From Sphingobium xenophagum NBRC 107872 (GTDB taxonomy: Bacteria; Pseudomonadota; Alphaproteobacteria; Sphingomonadales; Sphingomonadaceae), in NCBI RefSeq assembly GCF_000367345.1, contig NZ_BARE01000006.1:1-64000 (forward strand): DNA of 64,000 nt, in the 5' to 3' direction. The notes beneath the pieces were generated by a model, which was not told the origin of the DNA, did not search any database, and saw only the letters and a program-made list of their open reading frames with translations. Made by a program: the position numbers and the translations under genes. This document shows, in pieces, positions 63,579 to 64,000 of this stretch; within the stretch, counting starts at the first letter, position 1; each line of letters starts with the position of its first letter.

Positions 63579-64000
63579 ATGGGCAAGACGCGCTGGATGA
63601 CAGGATCGCTGGTTGGACTGGCGCTGCTGGTTGGCAGCCTAGGTCCGGCGCAGGCGCGTCCGCGCTATGACCGCAATTGGGGCCATCATCACCATCGCGA
63701 TCGCGGCAATGGCTTCGGCTTTGGCGATGCCGTCGGGGTTGCAGCGCTGATCGGTGCGGTGGCGATCGTTGCCTCTTCCATGTCGAAAGACAAGAAGGCA
63801 GCGCGCAATAGTGACGCCGCGGCTCCCCCGCCGGTCGATGGTACGGATTATGGCGCGGATGTCCGGCGCGACGATGATTTCTCCGATGTCGCCGCCGCCT
63901 ATGGCGATCAGGATCAGATGACGGACGCCTGCGCCGTCGCCGCGCGCGATGAAGCGCAGGACCAGAATGGCGGCTATGCCGAGGTGCGGCGCATCGACGA
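63579..64000 (+). CDS. exported hypothetical protein, 3' end cut by window edge
   Basis: The first 140 codons are visible. Signal peptide MTGSLVGLALLVGSLGPAQA, then a His-rich segment (WGHHHHRDRG), a glycine-rich hydrophobic helix (DAVGVAALIGAVAIVASSM) and an acidic, Ala/Asp-rich stretch (DDFSDVAAAYGDQDQMTDAC). AGGAG lies before the ATG at 63579. No family recognised; such proteins are common in sphingomonads. Confidence 0.8.
   Translation, partial: MGKTRWMTGSLVGLALLVGSLGPAQARPRYDRNWGHHHHRDRGNGFGFGDAVGVAALIGAVAIVASSMSKDKKAARNSDAAAPPPVDGTDYGADVRRDDDFSDVAAAYGDQDQMTDACAVAARDEAQDQNGGYAEVRRID

Noticed and set aside
1..64000. CRISPR array, insertion sequence or rRNA operon
   Set aside because: No regularly spaced repeats, no transposase gene and no rRNA sequence beyond a 15-base match to the 16S 3' tail near 57626-57640.

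Overview
The window looks like a stretch of chromosome from a GC-rich alphaproteobacterium, most likely Sphingomonadales (a Sphingobium- or Sphingomonas-like organism). Reasons: a large TonB-dependent receptor beside a TPR-sulfotransferase, a sphingan-type exopolysaccharide gene set, SleB-type hydrolases, a rpsM-rpsK-rpoA-rplQ block with its own promoter, and protein sequences throughout that read as sphingomonad. This assignment is an inference from the sequence; no database search was run.

Region 1 (1-13.7 kb) is a catabolic island. On the minus strand lies soxBDAG-glyA-sdaA-fdhA plus a BCCT transporter, with a GlxA/GbdR-type AraC regulator reading toward it and the start of etfB at the left edge. 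Together these genes import a betaine-type compound, oxidise sarcosine to glycine plus methylene-THF or formaldehyde, join the two to serine, deaminate serine to pyruvate, and detoxify free formaldehyde to formate.

Region 2 (14.2-19.4 kb) holds a TonB-dependent receptor, a TPR-sulfotransferase and a ProX-type tRNA-editing protein. Region 3 (19.6-38.7 kb) is a surface polysaccharide locus: Wzz/BY-kinase, Wza/GumB export lipoprotein, Wzy-type polymerase, WcaJ-like initiating transferase, GT2, GT26 (WecG) and GT4 transferases, and three further sulfotransferases, which suggests a sulfated glycan. A SleB hydrolase, a TolC-family protein and a TauE/SafE transporter lie among them. Embedded here is a two-gene unit, a 'spike base protein' (rcc01079 family) plus an SGNH-hydrolase-like spike protein, resembling the head-spike module of the Rhodobacter gene transfer agent (GTA).

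Region 4 (38.9-53.9 kb) is core housekeeping: tRNA-Pro(GGG), yajC-secD-secF with a coupled Mth938-like gene that seems to start at CTG, a yybP-ykoY Mn2+ riboswitch before a TMEM165/Gdt1-type manganese exporter, an NDUFA9-like epimerase, uppP, and glutamate synthase in the unusual order gltD - Met-rich DUF2059-like gene - gltB.

Region 5 (54-57.8 kb) is accessory: tRNA-Leu(GAG), a GH108 endolysin and GTA-type 3TM holin pair, and an arsR-arsC-acr3 operon whose acr3 has a single-base frameshift. Region 6 (57.8-64 kb) has a lipoprotein gene, the rpsM-rpsK-rpoA-rplQ operon with a leader terminator and an internal palindromic repeat, a prolyl oligopeptidase and the start of a small exported protein.

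The most interesting possibility is that two dispersed accessory modules of an RcGTA-like gene transfer agent (head spikes and lysis) lie within 21 kb of each other, the spike genes sitting inside the locus that makes the surface glycan they might bind. The best-supported regulatory discovery is the Mn2+ riboswitch.
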